Shown here in pieces: positions 16,632 through 28,139 of a stretch of 64,000 nucleotides of DNA. Every line of letters starts with the position of its first letter. The stretch's first letter is position 1. The notes under the pieces were generated by a model, which worked only from the letters and a program-made list of their open reading frames with translations, did no database searches and was not told where the DNA came from. A program made the translations under genes and the position numbers. The stretch is from Phycisphaerae bacterium. GTDB lineage: Bacteria; Planctomycetota; Phycisphaerae; JAJVII01. Where the stretch lies: NCBI GenBank assembly GCA_022072085.1, contig JAJVII010000005.1:1-64000 (forward strand), given 5' to 3'.

Positions 16632-18644
16632 ATGGAACCTGTTCTGGATCGCCCCGACGACAACAACGGCCGGACGTTGATCGCCATCCTGGTCGGCTTG
16701 CTGGCCTCTCTGGCCATCTGGATCGCCGATCCCTTCACCTCCGTGCTGCTCGGGACCGGCTCGACGTGCAACGGCTATCTGCCCTCCTCTGTCCTGCTGC
16801 TGGCCTTCGTCCTGGTGCTCGTGATCAACCCCGTTCTGCGGCTGCTGGGCGAGGGGCTCGCCTTCAGCGGCCGACAGCTCGCTCTGATCGTCGCCATCGC
16901 CCTGATCGCGTCGGCTGTTCCCGGCCCGGGCGCGCTTCGGCTGATCCCTTACAACATCGTGGCGATTCCGCCGGCCGTCAGCCGGGCGCCGGACCTGGCC
17001 CAGCGCTACGCAGAACTCCGCCTGCCGCCGAGCCTGTTCCCCGACCCGCTGGCTTACGGCAGCCTGACGCCCAACTCCAACGGCTTTCTCACCCAGTTGG
17101 ACAGCAGCCAGCCGATTCCCTGGACCGCATGGACCGGTCCGGCACTGACCTGGGGCTCGATGCTGCTGTTCAGTTGGATGATGATGATCGGCCTGGCGAT
17201 GATCGTCCTGCCGCAGTGGCGTGACAACGAGCGGCTGCCCTTCCCGCTGCTCCAGGTGCAGCAGGCGATGATCGAGCCGCCGCAGCCGCGGCGGCTGCTG
17301 CCGGCAATCATGCGTCGCCGTCCCTTCTGGATCGGCGTGGGCAGCGCCCTGCTGATCTACGTGCTGATCGGTCTGAACGCCTATCACGCCGACCTCGTGC
17401 CGGCTATTCCGATCCGGTGGGACCTGACCTCGCTGTTCACCGAGGAGCCCTGGCGTCAGATGCCCGGTTACATCAAGCAGCACCAGGTCAGCTTCCTGTT
17501 CGTCGGCATCGCCTTCTTCATGAGCAACCGCTCCAGCTTCTCGATCTGGTTCTTCCTGGTGGCCTACGCCCTGTGGCGGGCGTTCGCCCCTTACTTCGGC
17601 GACAACTACTACATCGGCCAGATGGACGATCACCGCACCGGAGCCATCCTCGTCATGGCCGGGGCGGTCCTGTGGATCGGACGGGCGCACTGGCGGCAGG
17701 TCGCAGCCAGCCTGTTCCGCCGCCCACGCAGCGAGATCGACCGCCGCGACCGGACCAGCGGCTGGCTGTTCCTCCTGGGCGTCGGCGGGATGATCGCCTG
17801 GATGCGCTGGCTGGGCGTCGGGCTGCCCTGGGCGATGATCTACGTCCTCTACGCCTTCCTCGTCTCGCTGGTGGTCTGCCGCTTCGTCGCCGAGACGGGC
17901 GTGCCAGTCCTGCGCATCTACGACCGGCCGCTGCTGTTCATGCCCTTCGTGCCGATCACCTGGATCACGCCGGTCACGGTCTTCGCCGAGGGCGTCATCG
18001 CCGCCCTGTTCGGCATCGCCTCGCGGGCCAGCGCCGCCGTCCTGGGCCTGCACGCCCTGGGCATGGAGCGCGACCCGCAGCCGCGCCGGCAGCGCCACCT
18101 GGGCCTGGGGATGCTGGGCGTGATGGCGGTCGGCCTGGTCATCTGCGGCGCGGTCCACCTGGGCATCAACTACCGCAACAGCGCAACGCTGGACATCCAG
18201 GCCTCCTCGCCGCTGAATGCCGACTCCGTTTCGGGCTCATCCAGTTTCAACGAGACCAACAAGGCCCTGGGGGACCTGCACCGCGGCAAGCTGGACCTCC
18301 AGCCCTACAACCACGGCCTGCACCTCCTCATCGGGATGGGCATCGCCGCGGCTCTGTTCTCGCTCTGCATGCGGTTCCCGAGTTGGCCGCTGCACCCCCT
18401 GGGTTTCCTGCTGATCGACTCACACTTCGGCCACGTCGGCTGGGCGAGCGTCTTCATCGGCTGGGCGGCGCGCAACCTCATCATCCGCATCGGCGGCGCG
18501 AAGCTGTATGAGAAGTCCCGTCCGCTGTTCCTGGGCCTGATCGTCGGCGAGGTGCTGGCCGCCCTGCTCTGGACCGTGGTTCCGCTCTTCTTCCTCTGGG
18601 CCGGCCGAACCGACTTCGTTCACGTCCGCGTGCTTCAGTTCTGA
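16632..18644 (+). CDS. DUF6785/DUF6784 family polytopic membrane protein
   Basis: 670 residues with about 14 hydrophobic segments. The ATG at 16632 is chosen over an upstream TTG because it begins 'MEPVLDRPDDNNGRTLIAILVG', directly before the first helix. 'WMMMIGLAMIVLPQWRDNERLPFPLLQVQQAM' and 'FMSNRSSFSIWFF' are typical of planctomycete DUF6785/DUF6784 proteins. They resemble oligopeptide/OPT-type or SSS-like permeases, but no substrate is established. It follows the PDH operon after 91 bp and may have its own promoter. A substrate such as a small organic acid cannot be claimed. Confidence 0.72.
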   Translation: MEPVLDRPDDNNGRTLIAILVGLLASLAIWIADPFTSVLLGTGSTCNGYLPSSVLLLAFVLVLVINPVLRLLGEGLAFSGRQLALIVAIALIASAVPGPGALRLIPYNIVAIPPAVSRAPDLAQRYAELRLPPSLFPDPLAYGSLTPNSNGFLTQLDSSQPIPWTAWTGPALTWGSMLLFSWMMMIGLAMIVLPQWRDNERLPFPLLQVQQAMIEPPQPRRLLPAIMRRRPFWIGVGSALLIYVLIGLNAYHADLVPAIPIRWDLTSLFTEEPWRQMPGYIKQHQVSFLFVGIAFFMSNRSSFSIWFFLVAYALWRAFAPYFGDNYYIGQMDDHRTGAILVMAGAVLWIGRAHWRQVAASLFRRPRSEIDRRDRTSGWLFLLGVGGMIAWMRWLGVGLPWAMIYVLYAFLVSLVVCRFVAETGVPVLRIYDRPLLFMPFVPITWITPVTVFAEGVIAALFGIASRASAAVLGLHALGMERDPQPRRQRHLGLGMLGVMAVGLVICGAVHLGINYRNSATLDIQASSPLNADSVSGSSSFNETNKALGDLHRGKLDLQPYNHGLHLLIGMGIAAALFSLCMRFPSWPLHPLGFLLIDSHFGHVGWASVFIGWAARNLIIRIGGAKLYEKSRPLFLGLIVGEVLAALLWTVVPLFFLWAGRTDFVHVRVLQF

Positions 18645-18790
18645 CGCCCTCTGACGCGAGCATCGGAATCGGGACCTCCGCAAGACTCCTGGGAGAGTGG
18701 GCCTGGCACGCCCTTCGCCCCAAAGCCGGCGAAAGGTGAACCGGACCCCCGGGTTCTTCGGAGATCCCAATCCAAATCCCCAACGCGGCG

Positions 18791-19804
18791 TCAGGCCAGC
18801 GGGACGTTGAACCGGTTCCGGTCGGCGGCCTGCTGGGTGAGCAGACTGATCCGAGCGGCGGCGATGACCTCCGCGGTCGTCAGCGTCAGGCCCTTCCGCC
18901 CGGCGATCTCGCCCAGGAAGGCGTCGAAGTAGCCGCCCGGCGTGCCGGGCAGCGGGTCGATCTTCTTCGGCCCGCCGCCGGCGTCGGTGTAGAGCGTGAT
19001 CTGCGGATCGTTGGCCGCCGTTTCGAGTTGGCCCAGTTCGCCGTGGAACGTGTATCGCCAGTAGACGTTCTGCTTGTAGCCGCAACTGTCGGGCGCCAGG
19101 TAGCTCACGTCGCCCAGCACGCCGCCGCCGTTGTCCATCCGCAGCATCAGTTGGGCGCCGTCCTGGAACCAGTCGGGCCTGGCCCGGCAGTTCCACACGC
19201 GGGCCGCGACGACCTCGACCAGCCGCCGACCGGTCATCCAGGGGATCGCGTCCATCGCGTGGATCGCGATGTCGTTGATCGTGCCGCCCTGCTTGTCGGG
19301 CTCGAAGTACCAAGCCGGCCGCGAGCCGGCCAGCAGCGGGTGCTGGCCGCTGAAGGTGATCGTGTGCACCGGCCCGATCGTCCCGGCGGCGATCAACTCG
19401 CGGACCCGCAGCAGGTGCCCGCCGTCGCGCGAGGTCAGCATGCAGCCGACCGAGAGGCCCCGGGCGGCGGCCGTCTTCTCGATGCGGTCCAGTTCCTCCA
19501 GCCGCGTGCAGAGCGGCTTGTCGACGATGGCGTGGCGACCGGCTTCGAGGGTGCGCAGGATCACCTCGCCGCGGCGTCCGTAGTAGTCGCCCACGGCCAC
19601 CGCGTCGAACCCGCCGTCGCGGTACATCGCGTCGTAGCTGTCGTGCGTGAGCCGAACCGTGCCGGCCTTGCGGAGTTGCTCACGGGTCGGCCCGTGTTCC
19701 TCGCAGGCGGCAACGACCTCGACGTCGGCGCGGGCGGAGGCCAGCTTGTAGAGGCTCTGGATGTGTCCATGACGGAACCCGGCAAAGGCAAGCTTGAACG
19801 GCAT
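18791..19804 (-). CDS. Gfo/Idh/MocA family oxidoreductase
   Basis: 337 residues. The ATG at 19804 begins 'MPFKLAFAGFRHGHIQSLYKLA', the N-terminal Rossmann strand of this NAD(P)-dependent sugar/inositol dehydrogenase-like family; longer frames upstream add non-homologous sequence. 'AIVDKPLCTRLEELDRIEK' holds the family Lys-Pro pair, and 'GGTINDIAIHAMDAIPWMTG' carries the conserved D-x-x-x-H-type active-site region (here DIAIHAMD). Likely acts on a sugar or cyclitol; the substrate is unknown. It stands alone between a transporter and ferritin on opposite strands. An upstream promoter is not obvious. Confidence 0.88.
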   Translation of the reverse strand: MPFKLAFAGFRHGHIQSLYKLASARADVEVVAACEEHGPTREQLRKAGTVRLTHDSYDAMYRDGGFDAVAVGDYYGRRGEVILRTLEAGRHAIVDKPLCTRLEELDRIEKTAAARGLSVGCMLTSRDGGHLLRVRELIAAGTIGPVHTITFSGQHPLLAGSRPAWYFEPDKQGGTINDIAIHAMDAIPWMTGRRLVEVVAARVWNCRARPDWFQDGAQLMLRMDNGGGVLGDVSYLAPDSCGYKQNVYWRYTFHGELGQLETAANDPQITLYTDAGGGPKKIDPLPGTPGGYFDAFLGEIAGRKGLTLTTAEVIAAARISLLTQQAADRNRFNVPLA

Positions 19805-20027
19805 GGCGGTCCTCGTTTTCAGCGGATCGGGGCGACGGACCGCCCCGCGGAAGCATCGGCAACCCACTGTAAGTCGGTCCCCCGCCCGCGCCAAGGCCCG
19901 GGCTGTTTGACTCATCAAGCACAAAGGCGGCTGATATGCGCTTGATTCCGCGAATCGCCCATGCAATCATTCCCTGTGTGACGGAAATTGCAGGCACCCA
20001 CCATCAGCATCAGGAAAGGAACACGAC

Positions 20028-20543
20028 ATGCTGACTGCAAAGATGGCCAAGGCGCTGAACGAACAGATCAACGCCGAACTCTACTCTTCTTACCTCTATC
20101 TGGCGATGTCCGCCTACTTTCAGGGGGAAAACCTGACCGGTTTCGCCAAGTGGATGCGCGTGCAGGCCGACGAAGAGCGCATGCACGCGATGAAGTTCTA
20201 CGACTACGTGCTGGCCCGCGGCGGAACCGTGAAGCTCACGGCCATCGAGGCCCCGCCGGCGAGCTGGAAGAACGCCCTGGATGTCTTCAAGGCCGTCTAC
20301 GAGCACGAGCTGAAGGTCAGCGCGCTGATCAACGACCTCAGTTCCCTCAGCCAGCACGAGAAGGACCACGCATCGCACGCCACGCTCGAGTGGTTCGTCA
20401 CCGAGCAGGTGGAGGAAGAGGCGACCGCCGACAACATCGTCAAGCAGCTCAAGCTGGCCGGCAGCGCCCCCGGCGCCCTGTTCATACTTGACCGCGAACT
20501 GGGCGCCCGCGCCCCCAGCGCAGGCGCTGCCGGCGCGACCTGA
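20028..20543 (+). CDS. ftnA: Non-haem ferritin (FtnA-like)
   Basis: 171 residues. ATG behind AGGAAAGGAAC. A four-helix-bundle ferritin with ferroxidase ligands visible in 'NAELYSSYLYLAMSAYF' (Glu17 type), 'ADEERMHAMKFYDYV' (Glu-x-x-His) and 'EWFVTEQVEEEATAD' (Glu-x-x-x-Glu-Glu). It oxidises and stores iron in a 24-mer cage. The C-terminus has a short extra Ala/Gly tail (GARAPSAGAAGAT). It is a single-gene unit ending in a clear intrinsic terminator. No Fur box was recognised upstream. Confidence 0.95.
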   Translation: MLTAKMAKALNEQINAELYSSYLYLAMSAYFQGENLTGFAKWMRVQADEERMHAMKFYDYVLARGGTVKLTAIEAPPASWKNALDVFKAVYEHELKVSALINDLSSLSQHEKDHASHATLEWFVTEQVEEEATADNIVKQLKLAGSAPGALFILDRELGARAPSAGAAGAT

Positions 20544-20572
20544 GCCGCCCGGCAATTGAAGTCCGACGACCA

Positions 20573-20602
20573 GGCCCCCGGCCATTCGCCGGGGGCCTTT
20601 CT
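20573..20602 (+). terminator. Intrinsic terminator of ftnA
   Basis: A perfect 10-bp stem GGCCCCCGGC / GCCGGGGGCC with a 5-nt CATTC loop, followed by TTTCT. It starts 30 bp after the ferritin stop and ends exactly at the stop codon of the convergent minus-strand gene. Confidence 0.9.
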
Positions 20603-22299
20603 CATGGCCCGGAGCCGTCCTGGATCTGAAGAGTCGCCGGATCGCAGCCCGGACCGATCGTAATCGGCCCGTCGAAGGTGTTGCCCTCGATCTTCACGTT
20701 GCGGCTGTTGAGCAGGTGGATGGCGGCCCGGGCCGAATTGTTTCTGGGCCGGCGCGAGCATCGCTGGATCGTATTGCCGGCGACCACCGCGCCGTCGGCG
20801 CAGGCGATGAAGATGCCGCCGTTGTCGCTGTCGCGGATGACGTTGCCTTCGATCCGCACCCCGCGATGCACGCCGGGCAGCGGGGCGTACTTCCAGCTCG
20901 GCAGGTGCGCGAAGACCTCGATGGTCGCGTTCATGGAGGCCGTCGCGCCGCAGCACTCCTCGAACGTATTGTTGCGGATCGTCACGTCGCGCGTGCCGAT
21001 GCTCTCGGTCCAGTGGCCCACGTCGGTGCAGACGTGGATGCCGGCGCCGGTGCAGCCGCGGAAGGTGTTGCCTTCGACCAGGGCGTCGCGGGTCTGGATC
21101 AGGAATCCGCGCGCCCGGTTGCTCTCCACCCGGCAGCCGCGGATGACGAGTTTCGGCGCCCAGTCCGTGTCGCCCAGGAACCAGCCCTCCTTCAGGGCCT
21201 TGGGAGGCCCGCCGGCGAGCTTGAGCCGGTGCACCTTCGCGGCCGGGTCGACCGTCACCGCCTCCACCTTCACGGTCGCCGCTGGCAAGATCGTCGCCGG
21301 ATCAGTCAGCTCCATCAGGTCGCCGGGCGAAGGCGGCATCAGCCAGTCGTTGCGGCACTTTGTCAGGACCGTGCCGTCCGGCTCGACGCCAACGATGCGG
21401 TGCCACATGCCGTGAACGTTGGTCGCGTCGTCGCCCATGCCGGCAAAGCGGCAGTCGGTCATCGTGATCTTCCCGCGGCAGGCGTTGAAGTGCGTCGCGT
21501 CGGCCGTCGTGGACATGATCCGCTCCCCCCGCGGCACGACCGACAGGCGTTCGATGGCGATGTCCGCGGACTGGTGGCCGATCACTCCCATGCCCGGCGC
21601 GGTGAGAATGGTCACGTCGCGCACGGCGACGCCCGTGCATTCGTGGAAGTTGATCGCGTTGTAGCCGTACACCTGGTGGCGGAGGACGACCAGCGAGCCG
21701 ACCCGCGCCCGCACGCGCCCGCCCTTGAGCTTCACCCGCAGCTTCTGCGGGCCCAGCAGTTCGGTCGACGCAACGTCGTCGTAACCCTCGGCCCCCTGGC
21801 GCAGCGGGTGACGGGTCTTCGCGTCATACTCCATCCACGCCCCGACCGGCTCCCCGCCGGAGACGGGGAACGCCTCCTCGACCTGCACGTCAAACGTCCC
21901 CTCCCCGGTCGCGACCACCTTGCCTACCGAAAACGGCGGCCGGGCCCAGTCGATCGTCAGGTTGCGGACCTCGACGTCGCGGCACTTGCCGAAGCCCAGG
22001 CCGTTCATCAGCCCGCTGAACATCAGCGTCGCACCGTTGCCGTCGACCGTAACGCCGGCGGCCCCGTTGAATACGATGCCCATCTTGCTCGCCGGCGGCG
22101 AGAAGTCGTAGCGACCCTTCTCCAAGACCAATTGACCGCCGCCGTCAGCCTTCAGCTTGTCCGCGGCCCGGGCGATCGCAGCCGCGTCGTCCTTGCCGTC
22201 GTCGGGGATCGCCCCGAAGTCGCGGACGCGGACATCGCCGGCCCACAGGCAGGCAGGAATCAACAGGACCCACGCCGCCGCCATCGATCGGAGCCACAT
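20602..22299 (-). CDS. Secreted right-handed parallel beta-helix protein
   Basis: 565 residues. The ATG follows GAGGGA and a signal peptide (1-20, ending LWAG). 'VRDFGAIPDDGKDDAAAI' at the mature N-terminus and 'GGGQLVLEKGRYDF' are the classic start of pectate-lyase-like/GH28-like beta-helices. Repeating coils follow: 'VEVRNLTIDWA', 'VAVRDVTILTAPGMGVIGHQSADI', 'DALVEGNTFRGCTGAGIHV', 'GVRIEGNVIRDSDNGGIFIACAD', 'VVAGNTIQRCSRRPRNNS'. Likely a polysaccharide lyase or hydrolase; the catalytic residues cannot be assigned by eye. Its neighbour is a GH2 enzyme on the same strand. Confidence 0.82.
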   Translation of the reverse strand: MWLRSMAAAWVLLIPACLWAGDVRVRDFGAIPDDGKDDAAAIARAADKLKADGGGQLVLEKGRYDFSPPASKMGIVFNGAAGVTVDGNGATLMFSGLMNGLGFGKCRDVEVRNLTIDWARPPFSVGKVVATGEGTFDVQVEEAFPVSGGEPVGAWMEYDAKTRHPLRQGAEGYDDVASTELLGPQKLRVKLKGGRVRARVGSLVVLRHQVYGYNAINFHECTGVAVRDVTILTAPGMGVIGHQSADIAIERLSVVPRGERIMSTTADATHFNACRGKITMTDCRFAGMGDDATNVHGMWHRIVGVEPDGTVLTKCRNDWLMPPSPGDLMELTDPATILPAATVKVEAVTVDPAAKVHRLKLAGGPPKALKEGWFLGDTDWAPKLVIRGCRVESNRARGFLIQTRDALVEGNTFRGCTGAGIHVCTDVGHWTESIGTRDVTIRNNTFEECCGATASMNATIEVFAHLPSWKYAPLPGVHRGVRIEGNVIRDSDNGGIFIACADGAVVAGNTIQRCSRRPRNNSARAAIHLLNSRNVKIEGNTFDGPITIGPGCDPATLQIQDGSGP

Positions 22300-22327
22300 C
22301 GCGGTGTCCCTCGCAATTGTCAGGCAT

Positions 22328-22518
22328 TCATATCTTGCCGCCCCAGGAACCGTCGTCGTGCTTGCGCCAGGCCTCGCGTAGCCTGCTGACTAAGGCCGTA
22401 TCCAGCGTTGCCCCAGCACGCCGCCGCAGGCCAACTGGTCGGCCCCTCCCGGTTCAGCCGTCCCTACCCCCAGCGGCATGACGCTCAGCCCCGAGCGGTT
22501 GAATGTGTGCCGCGCCAT
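22328..22518 (-). pseudogene. Internally deleted gene relic, perhaps aldo/keto reductase
   Basis: On the minus strand, AAGGAGCCTGCC precedes an ATG at 22518 that opens a frame 'MARHTFNRSGLSVMPLGVGTA' ending in TAG at 22390. After a shift, a second frame encodes 'SRLREAWRKHDDGSWGGKI' ending in TGA at 22328. An N-terminus with a good ribosome-binding site followed directly by what looks like a C-terminus suggests a gene that lost its middle. 'SGLSVMPLGVGTA' resembles the first strand of aldo/keto reductases, but too little is left to be sure. Confidence 0.35.
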
Positions 22519-22610
22519 GGCAGGCTCCTTGCGCGCAGTGTTCGGATTCGCCTCTTCCGGTCGTCACCGTACCCTACGGTGGCCCCCGCGGCTTGTCCAG
22601 CCCGCGCCGC

Positions 22611-25895
<3,285 letters not shown>

Positions 25896-26477
25896 CTACA
25901 GGGCGGCTGGCGCCTCGTCCAGCGCCCGGTCGATCTCGCCCAGAAGATGCGCCATCGAGAGCGGCTTGGCCAGGCAGACGCGGGCGCCGCATTCGAGGAT
26001 CCGCCGGGCGGCCTCCTCGCTGCGGTCGGCGGTCACCGCAATGACCGCGATGTTGCGGGTCGACTCGCGCGACTTGATACGCCGGCAGACCTCGAAGCCG
26101 TCGATGTCGGGCATGCGCAGGTCCAGCACCACCACGTGCGGCGCCCAGGAGCCCACCATCTCGCCGGCCGAGAAGCCGTCATGGGCTTCGAGCACTTCGT
26201 GATCGGGCCGCTCGGTCTTGATCGTCTCGGCGATCAGGTGGGTGACGGCCACCTCGTCGTCGACGACAAGAATACGCGGCGAACCGGCCACCAGTTCGGC
26301 TGGAATGGGCAGGTTCTGACGCTTGAGGAACTCGATCAGATCCTCAACCGCAACGCGGCGGTGGCCGCCGGGCGTGCGTCCGGCCTTGAGCTGATCGCTG
26401 TCAATCCAGTTGGCGACGGACCCGACGGCGACGCCCAGCAGGCGCGCAACAGTTGTCGTAGAGAGCGTTTTCCTCAT
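25896..26477 (-). CDS. HTH (BldC/MerR-like) plus receiver domain regulator
   Basis: 193 residues with an unusual order. A DNA-binding domain of the excisionase/BldC/MerR type comes first (residues 1-52: 'LSTTTVARLLGVAVGSVANWID', 'GGHRRVAVEDLIEFL'). A CheY-like receiver domain follows (about 67-185) with acidic residues VVDDE, phospho-acceptor Asp in VVLDLRMPD, and Lys in CLAKP. Typical response regulators have the receiver first. It is divergent from an HD-GYP regulator gene, and the shared 224-bp gap carries phased GAATT repeats that are likely its operator. The kinase partner is unknown; the hybrid kinase downstream is a candidate. Confidence 0.85.
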   Translation of the reverse strand: MRKTLSTTTVARLLGVAVGSVANWIDSDQLKAGRTPGGHRRVAVEDLIEFLKRQNLPIPAELVAGSPRILVVDDEVAVTHLIAETIKTERPDHEVLEAHDGFSAGEMVGSWAPHVVVLDLRMPDIDGFEVCRRIKSRESTRNIAVIAVTADRSEEAARRILECGARVCLAKPLSMAHLLGEIDRALDEAPAAL

Positions 26478-26554
26478 CGTTATCCGACCCCCGACGCAGT
26501 CATTTCAACGCTATCACGCTGCCCTCTGGAAGAATAGTCGGTTCCTTTGATGGG

Positions 26555-26608
26555 GAATTCAAGTGAAATTGGGGAATTTGTCATAAGGATATTTCTAATG
26601 GGGAATTT
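26555..26608. promoter_or_regulatory. Phased GGGGAATT direct repeats (putative operator)
   Basis: GGGGAATT occurs at 26552, 26571 and 26600, all in the same direction. The inner GAA(A)TT element also appears at 26565, so sites fall at 26555, 26565, 26574 and 26603, about 10 bp or multiples apart. Head-to-tail, helically phased repeats are how BldC/MerR-like single HTH proteins are known to bind. The site lies between the divergent HTH-receiver and HD-GYP genes. Confidence 0.55.
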
Positions 26609-26701
26609 CCTTTTTTTGCCGTTCTGCCCCGGCAAACCAGCCGATGTACGCCTGTCACGTGCGGGCGCATGAGGAGAGATGCTGTACCGGGGACACTTGT
26701 A

Positions 26702-27760
26702 ATGAATGCCGAGTTGATCAACGTCCTTGTGCTGGACGCCGAGCCCCTTCTTCACGCCTCGATCGCAACCGAATTGGCCGACAGCCAGGCCGCCTGCACC
26801 ATGGCCTCTGGCGTGGAGGGGGCCTGCGAACTGCTCCGCACGCGACCGTTCGACGCGCTGATCGTGGACACGGAGCGCCCCGGGCCCGGCGTGGCCGAGC
26901 TGCTGACGACGGCGGCCCGCGTCGCCCCGGACTGCCGGGTCGTGCTCGTCGCCGGCGCCGAAGGCCGCGACGGACTGGCCCAGGGCATCATGATGGGGGC
27001 CGAAGACTACGTTGAGAAGCCCTTCAAGCCCGGCGAACTGGCCGAGGTGCTCCACAAAGTTCTCGGCGGGACGCCCTCGGCGGCCGCGTGGTCGCTGGCT
27101 GACGACGGGACCATGCAGTGGCGGCGCGAGCCCACGCGGGCCGCTCTGGCCGCCGTCCGCCAACTCGTGCTGGCCACCGAGGCCCGCGACCCGCTGACCC
27201 GCCGCCACCACGAGCACGTGGCCCACTACGCGACGGGACTGGCCGAGTTGATCGGCCTGTCCCGAGCCCAGGTCGAATCCATCCGCATCGCTGCGCTGGT
27301 TCACGACGTGGGCAAGATGTCGGTGCCGATCCACATCCTGCTCAAACAGGGGCGGCTGAACAGCCGCGAGTTCGAGTACATCCGCCGCCATCCTGAAGTC
27401 GGCGCCGACCTGCTGGCTAACCTGACGCTGTTCAAGGACGAGGCCGACCTGGTCCGCCACCACCACGAATCCTGGGACGGCCGGGGCTATCCCGACGGGT
27501 TGGCCTGCCGAGAGATCCCCGTCGGGGCGCGGATCATCCACGTCGCCGACGCGATGGACGGGATGCTCATGTCCCGCACCTACAAGCGGGCCTACAGCAC
27601 CGAGGAAATGCTCAGCGAGCTGATCCGCTGCGCCGGGACGCAGTATGACCGCGACGTGGCGTCGGCGGCCATCCGCTGGTGCGCCGAGCACCCGGACCAG
27701 TTGATCCTGCCGGTGACCGACGCCGCCTCGGCGACGCGGATCGCCGCCTCGGTCGCCTGA
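26702..27760 (+). CDS. Receiver-HD-GYP domain protein (c-di-GMP phosphodiesterase type)
   Basis: 352 residues. The ATG at 26702 directly starts the receiver domain ('MNAELINVLVLDAEPLLHA'). The N-terminal receiver (5-122) keeps the phospho-acceptor Asp in ALIVDTE and a Lys in YVEKPFKPGE, but has LDAE instead of the usual double acid. The C-terminal HD-GYP domain (about 150-330) has HDVGK, 'EFEYIRRHPEVGADLL', 'HHESWDGRGYPDGL' and 'RIIHVADAMDGM', with all metal ligands and the GYP motif intact. It should hydrolyse cyclic di-GMP. It is divergent from the HTH-receiver gene and precedes a hybrid histidine kinase, so the three may form one signalling unit. Confidence 0.9.
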   Translation: MNAELINVLVLDAEPLLHASIATELADSQAACTMASGVEGACELLRTRPFDALIVDTERPGPGVAELLTTAARVAPDCRVVLVAGAEGRDGLAQGIMMGAEDYVEKPFKPGELAEVLHKVLGGTPSAAAWSLADDGTMQWRREPTRAALAAVRQLVLATEARDPLTRRHHEHVAHYATGLAELIGLSRAQVESIRIAALVHDVGKMSVPIHILLKQGRLNSREFEYIRRHPEVGADLLANLTLFKDEADLVRHHHESWDGRGYPDGLACREIPVGARIIHVADAMDGMLMSRTYKRAYSTEEMLSELIRCAGTQYDRDVASAAIRWCAEHPDQLILPVTDAASATRIAASVA

Positions 27761-27811
27761 CCGGGGCCGCCGGAATACCCGAAAAGGCCGAATACTGCGA
27801 AGAAACTCGAT

Positions 27812-27839
27812 TTGCACTCTGCCGACAGTCGGCTACAAT
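27812..27839 (+). promoter_or_regulatory. Sigma-70-like promoter of the hybrid kinase
   Basis: TTGCAC (27812-27817), a 16-bp spacer and TACAAT (27834-27839). It leaves a leader of about 300 nt before the kinase start at 28140. The leader (27840-28139) shows no open gene or known riboswitch that I can recognise. Confidence 0.5.
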
Positions 27840-28139
27840 TATTGATAGCAATTACAGGGGCGGGTCGTCTGGGTGGAAGTGCGTAAGAGATGTGCCCGAG
27901 ACGCCTGAGCACGGCTGCGCTCGGGGCCGGTACGTTCGTGGCGGGATGGAGCCTCCCGTTGACGTGCCGCCCGTGGTTCTCTCTTTCCCCCAAAGATCGG
28001 GTCTTCCCAGTCCAAGCCCGAGGTTCTTTCCAATCCGTCGGGATAGAGAGGTGTCGGGTCGGCTGACGGCCGGCTGTCGTGATCGGCGCCGGATGCGCCA
28101 TGCGAGCCGATGCGCCATGTGTTCGAGCAGGAGTCACCG

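Noticed and set aside
20602-20604. Bidirectional use of the ferritin terminator
   Set aside because: On the minus strand no T-tract follows the stem, so it should stop only ftnA transcripts.
27840-28139. Riboswitch in the long leader of the hybrid kinase
   Set aside because: No conserved c-di-GMP, SAM, cobalamin or glycine motif could be recognised by eye.
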